A DNA stretch of 34,964 bases, taken from assembly GCA_902799855.1 (NCBI GenBank), contig CADCCA010000006.1, forward strand, positions 1-34,964, read 5' to 3'. This DNA is from an uncultured Erysipelotrichaceae bacterium (lineage in GTDB: Bacteria; Bacillota_I; Bacilli_A; RFN20; CAG-826). A model generated the notes under the pieces. The model did not search any database and was not told the DNA's origin. It was given only the letters and a program-made list of their open reading frames with translations. Position numbers and translations under genes: made by a program. Positions 32,118 to 34,964 of this stretch are shown here, piece by piece (the stretch's first letter is position 1; each line of letters begins with the position of its first letter).

Positions 32118-34964
32118 ATGAAAAAGATTAATGTTCTTTCCGCTTTACTCACTTCCACAATATCCTTAGCGGCAGTCGCTGTTGTTTTAAATATTGGTTC
32201 AACTATTGCCTTATATAACAAAACCGTCAGTGGTAATGGCACATATGGCGAAGTATCCTTGCGTTCTTACTATGAATGTGGTAGTGGTACGCAAGAAGAC
32301 CCATTTGTCATTACACGTCCTCGCCATTTATACAACTTCTCTAGACTTCATGGTTTAGGCCTTTATGGTGAAAAGACATATTTCCAATTAGGCAAAGTTG
32401 ACTTAGGTGGTATTGATTCTAACGGTCAGCCACTTTGCTATGTTGACGACTCATCCAACACTAGAATCTCTTATCTAGACATGAGCAGTTCTAACTTCAA
32501 TACCATCCCAATCAATGCGATTGGTTCAGAAGCCTTGCCGTTCTATGGTGAATTCGATGGTCAAGATGTCGAAATCAAAAACTTAAACGTTTACGCTAAC
32601 CCAGAAGATGCCGGTCTATTTGGTTATACCGCTCACGGGTCTTCTGTTCATAATCTCTTCTTAAGCGAAGTAACCATTCACGCTTTAGGTTATACCAGTG
32701 ATTACGCTGATTTATATAATCCAGAAAGCACAATCGGTAATAACGTTTCATTCACCTATAATCCAAACGATGGTAGTGATGTCACCACAAACATTGATAA
32801 AGAGTATGGTGATACATTATTCTCTTATTTCTACGCTAATAACCTCACTGATTTTGAATATACAGCGCAAGGTTCATCCCCAATTCCATTTGTCACCATT
32901 AATGCTCCATCTAACAGTTATACATTTAACTCGTTGGTGTCTGGTGACTTAATCACCATTAATGAACAAAATCAAATCGCTCCTAATATGGATAGATTAT
33001 TTGAATTCTTCAAAGAAAAGAAAAACGAAGATGAGGCTAAGTTCCCAATTCAAGCTTCCTCTTCTGTTTCATTAGTTGTTTCTAGCACTGATAGATATGG
33101 TCAAAAGCACTCCAAAGTTCTTTTAGCTTTAGAATATGACTTCACATTAGAATCCGAATCTTCTAACTTCATTTCCATGGGTGTCCGTGTCGGTGGTAAC
33201 CATGGTAGTAATATCGGCTTAGTTGTTGGTCACTGTGATGGTTCTGTTTATGATTGCTATGTTTATAACGGTCATTTCAGAATGAACGATGGTGGTGCTG
33301 GTTATAGTAACTTAGCTAACGGCTCTAACCTTGGTTTAATTGGTTTGGTTGGTGGTACAGTACAAAACATCTTAGCGGATGAATCCGATGTCGGCGCTAA
33401 AGAAGGTAAGAACATCGGTGTTTTGGACTTCACAACTATTTATCGCGATATTATCGATAATAATTCATTTGCCCATTCCACTGATGTCGGTGGTACAGCA
33501 AGTTATGTGCCTTCCCCAACAACGAAGTACATGGATTATTTGCGTTATAACAATAATAACGTCTATGTTACTCAAGAAGTCGACTCTGTTTCATTTAAAG
33601 GCCGTACTATTGTCACAAATACTGATTTAGGTGTCTTTACAGTAGCAACTGACGCTACAACTTATGGCATTGGTGGTAGCTCTGGTACCAATATCGATAA
33701 ATCCGTTGTCTTAACAGATGACGATATAGCAGTTGATGATATCAGTGGTAATGATAACTATTACATTTATTATTCGACTGGTGAATATAACAAGGATACC
33801 GCCACTAAAATTGGTTCAAGTTTTACCAATTATTTAAATTCATACAATTCTTCAAACACAACTACTGATAACTCGCATATTTTGCCTGGCCATCACTTCC
33901 CACGCAGAGACCAAATCTCTAGAGAATCATTTGAATTAAGAGAAGCAAGACAAAACTACTTTGTCCGTTTCAAATTAGATCCTAACTACCGTCGTGGTAA
34001 AGGCTTCTATTTCTCTGATGTTGATACCGACACTGATGGTGGTTCCTTCATGGCTGATTACTTTAACTACAAGTTAGTGGACCAAAATAGTCACCATATC
34101 CCAATTGGTAATAATAAGTGTGGCGTCATGCTTAAAAACAATCTCCGTCAAGATATTGGTGTATTCTCTGCAAGTTTTGCTCTACCAGATTTATCTCCAC
34201 AACAAGCTGGTGGTGCAGCGGATGCCTACTGCTTAGAAGATGCTGAAGGTAATAGATACGTTAGTAACATGATTAACTTTGAAGTTAAAAATGATTTAGC
34301 TAACGTCACCATCGTGGCTGCTCCAACAGATAATACAAAAGCGGCAGCCTTAGGTATTTATAAACTCGATGATAGTGACTTCTCAGGCAGCATCGATTAT
34401 GAAACTAGTAACTATAACCTTATGTTCAACCAAAAATATGATAATCCTGACTATGCATTCTTCATGCCATCCGATAGTCGCTTAACATATTTTGATTACC
34501 ACATTAATAACTTAACTAAAAAAGGTGAAATCGGTACATTCTCAAGCGATGGTACTTTCACTGTTGCGGATAATAAGCTAGACGCTACTGTACCAACTGA
34601 ATACGGTAAAACCGAACTTGGTTATGAAGCGGGAAAGACAAGATTGTTCGCTCATACATTCTGTTTGCCGAGAGGTAGATATTGCGTTGGTAGTGCCAGT
34701 AGTTCTTCTCAATGTGTACCAAAGGTCTATTATCTCTGTGCTCAAGGTCAGGATGATGGTCAATTCGACTTTGATGATACAGTTTTTGCCAGTGACGATA
34801 GAGTGGAAGATGTCGACTTCATCAACATTCCACGTTTTGCTAACGATGGTACAGAAAACATTTCCATCGTTGATATCACTACCTATAATCCAACTAGCCC
34901 AACTGAAGGCAACAGATTAGGTAACCGTAGATGTTATGTTGTTTTAGTTAACTCTGATCGTACG
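32118..34964 (+). CDS. Large GLUG-type beta-rich surface protein (3'-truncated by window edge, locus B)
   Basis: The frame is open for 949 codons from ATG 32118 to the last base, with no stop, so the gene continues past the window. The N-terminal membrane segment (about 8-36, ending NIGSTIALYNK) is followed by SGTQEDPFVITRPRHLYNF, TYFQLGKVDL, GEFDGQDVEIKNLNV and DAGLFGYT. These match, in order, the beta-helix-like module of the protein at 25141. Further GLUG-like repeats occur later (SNIGLVVGHCDGSVYDCYV, LGLIGLVGGTVQNI). RBS GAGGAGGGAG precedes the ATG. It is the third gene of locus B and the intact paralogue of the frameshifted locus A protein. A role as cell-surface adhesin or matrix component is inferred. 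Confidence 0.82.
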   Translation, partial: MKKINVLSALLTSTISLAAVAVVLNIGSTIALYNKTVSGNGTYGEVSLRSYYECGSGTQEDPFVITRPRHLYNFSRLHGLGLYGEKTYFQLGKVDLGGIDSNGQPLCYVDDSSNTRISYLDMSSSNFNTIPINAIGSEALPFYGEFDGQDVEIKNLNVYANPEDAGLFGYTAHGSSVHNLFLSEVTIHALGYTSDYADLYNPESTIGNNVSFTYNPNDGSDVTTNIDKEYGDTLFSYFYANNLTDFEYTAQGSSPIPFVTINAPSNSYTFNSLVSGDLITINEQNQIAPNMDRLFEFFKEKKNEDEAKFPIQASSSVSLVVSSTDRYGQKHSKVLLALEYDFTLESESSNFISMGVRVGGNHGSNIGLVVGHCDGSVYDCYVYNGHFRMNDGGAGYSNLANGSNLGLIGLVGGTVQNILADESDVGAKEGKNIGVLDFTTIYRDIIDNNSFAHSTDVGGTASYVPSPTTKYMDYLRYNNNNVYVTQEVDSVSFKGRTIVTNTDLGVFTVATDATTYGIGGSSGTNIDKSVVLTDDDIAVDDISGNDNYYIYYSTGEYNKDTATKIGSSFTNYLNSYNSSNTTTDNSHILPGHHFPRRDQISRESFELREARQNYFVRFKLDPNYRRGKGFYFSDVDTDTDGGSFMADYFNYKLVDQNSHHIPIGNNKCGVMLKNNLRQDIGVFSASFALPDLSPQQAGGAADAYCLEDAEGNRYVSNMINFEVKNDLANVTIVAAPTDNTKAAALGIYKLDDSDFSGSIDYETSNYNLMFNQKYDNPDYAFFMPSDSRLTYFDYHINNLTKKGEIGTFSSDGTFTVADNKLDATVPTEYGKTELGYEAGKTRLFAHTFCLPRGRYCVGSASSSSQCVPKVYYLCAQGQDDGQFDFDDTVFASDDRVEDVDFINIPRFANDGTENISIVDITTYNPTSPTEGNRLGNRRCYVVLVNSDRT

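Overview
The window is A+T-rich DNA from a low-GC Gram-positive bacterium of the Bacilli/Tenericutes type. The signs are a miaB-ymcA pair, an RNA polymerase delta subunit, NrnA, HrcA/CIRCE heat-shock control and a ClpB that lacks its N-domain. TGA is used as a stop (the tcdA gene ends in TGA), so the standard code applies and this is not a code-4 Mycoplasma. An uncultured gut-type lineage such as RF39/RFN20 or an Acholeplasma relative would fit, but that placement is a guess. There is no sign of plasmid, phage or IS sequence.

Bases 1-23850 are dense housekeeping DNA. They hold: a tRNA A37-modification block (miaB, ymcA-like, miaA, tcdA); formate-THF ligase (fhs); a pair of MacB/FtsX-type ABC transporters with fused ATPase and permease; a tight run ychF-ispF-argS-rpoE-nrnA-inositol monophosphatase/CysQ-like; a minus-strand NifU-like scaffold gene followed by tRNA-Gln(CUG); a small unknown gene; a PlsC-like acyltransferase carrying a zinc ribbon; glyA (minus); a membrane protein; htpG (minus) and clpB, diverging from a region with two CIRCE operators; and a superoxide reductase. 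fhs and glyA together supply one-carbon units. Several starts look leaderless, with a -10 box about 6 nt before the ATG.

Bases 23850-34964 are a different kind of region: two paralogous surface-protein loci on the plus strand. Each begins with a sigma-A-like promoter and a cyclic-di-GMP-I (GEMM) riboswitch aptamer. A hairpin with a U-rich tail follows, then a second copy of the aptamer 3' strand, which forms the 5' arm of a second terminator-like hairpin placed directly before the first ATG. The genes that follow encode short secreted proteins with an N-terminal membrane segment ending in a (T)(Y/L)AWF motif, resembling TasA/CalY matrix-fibre subunits, and then a very large beta-rich protein with GLUG-like motifs that is probably an adhesin. 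Locus A is 24129-29303, and its large gene is broken by a -1 frameshift. Locus B is 29710-34964, has two small subunits, and its large gene runs off the window end. I read this as a c-di-GMP-switched extracellular matrix or adhesion system. The duplicated aptamer strand is the most unusual feature seen.
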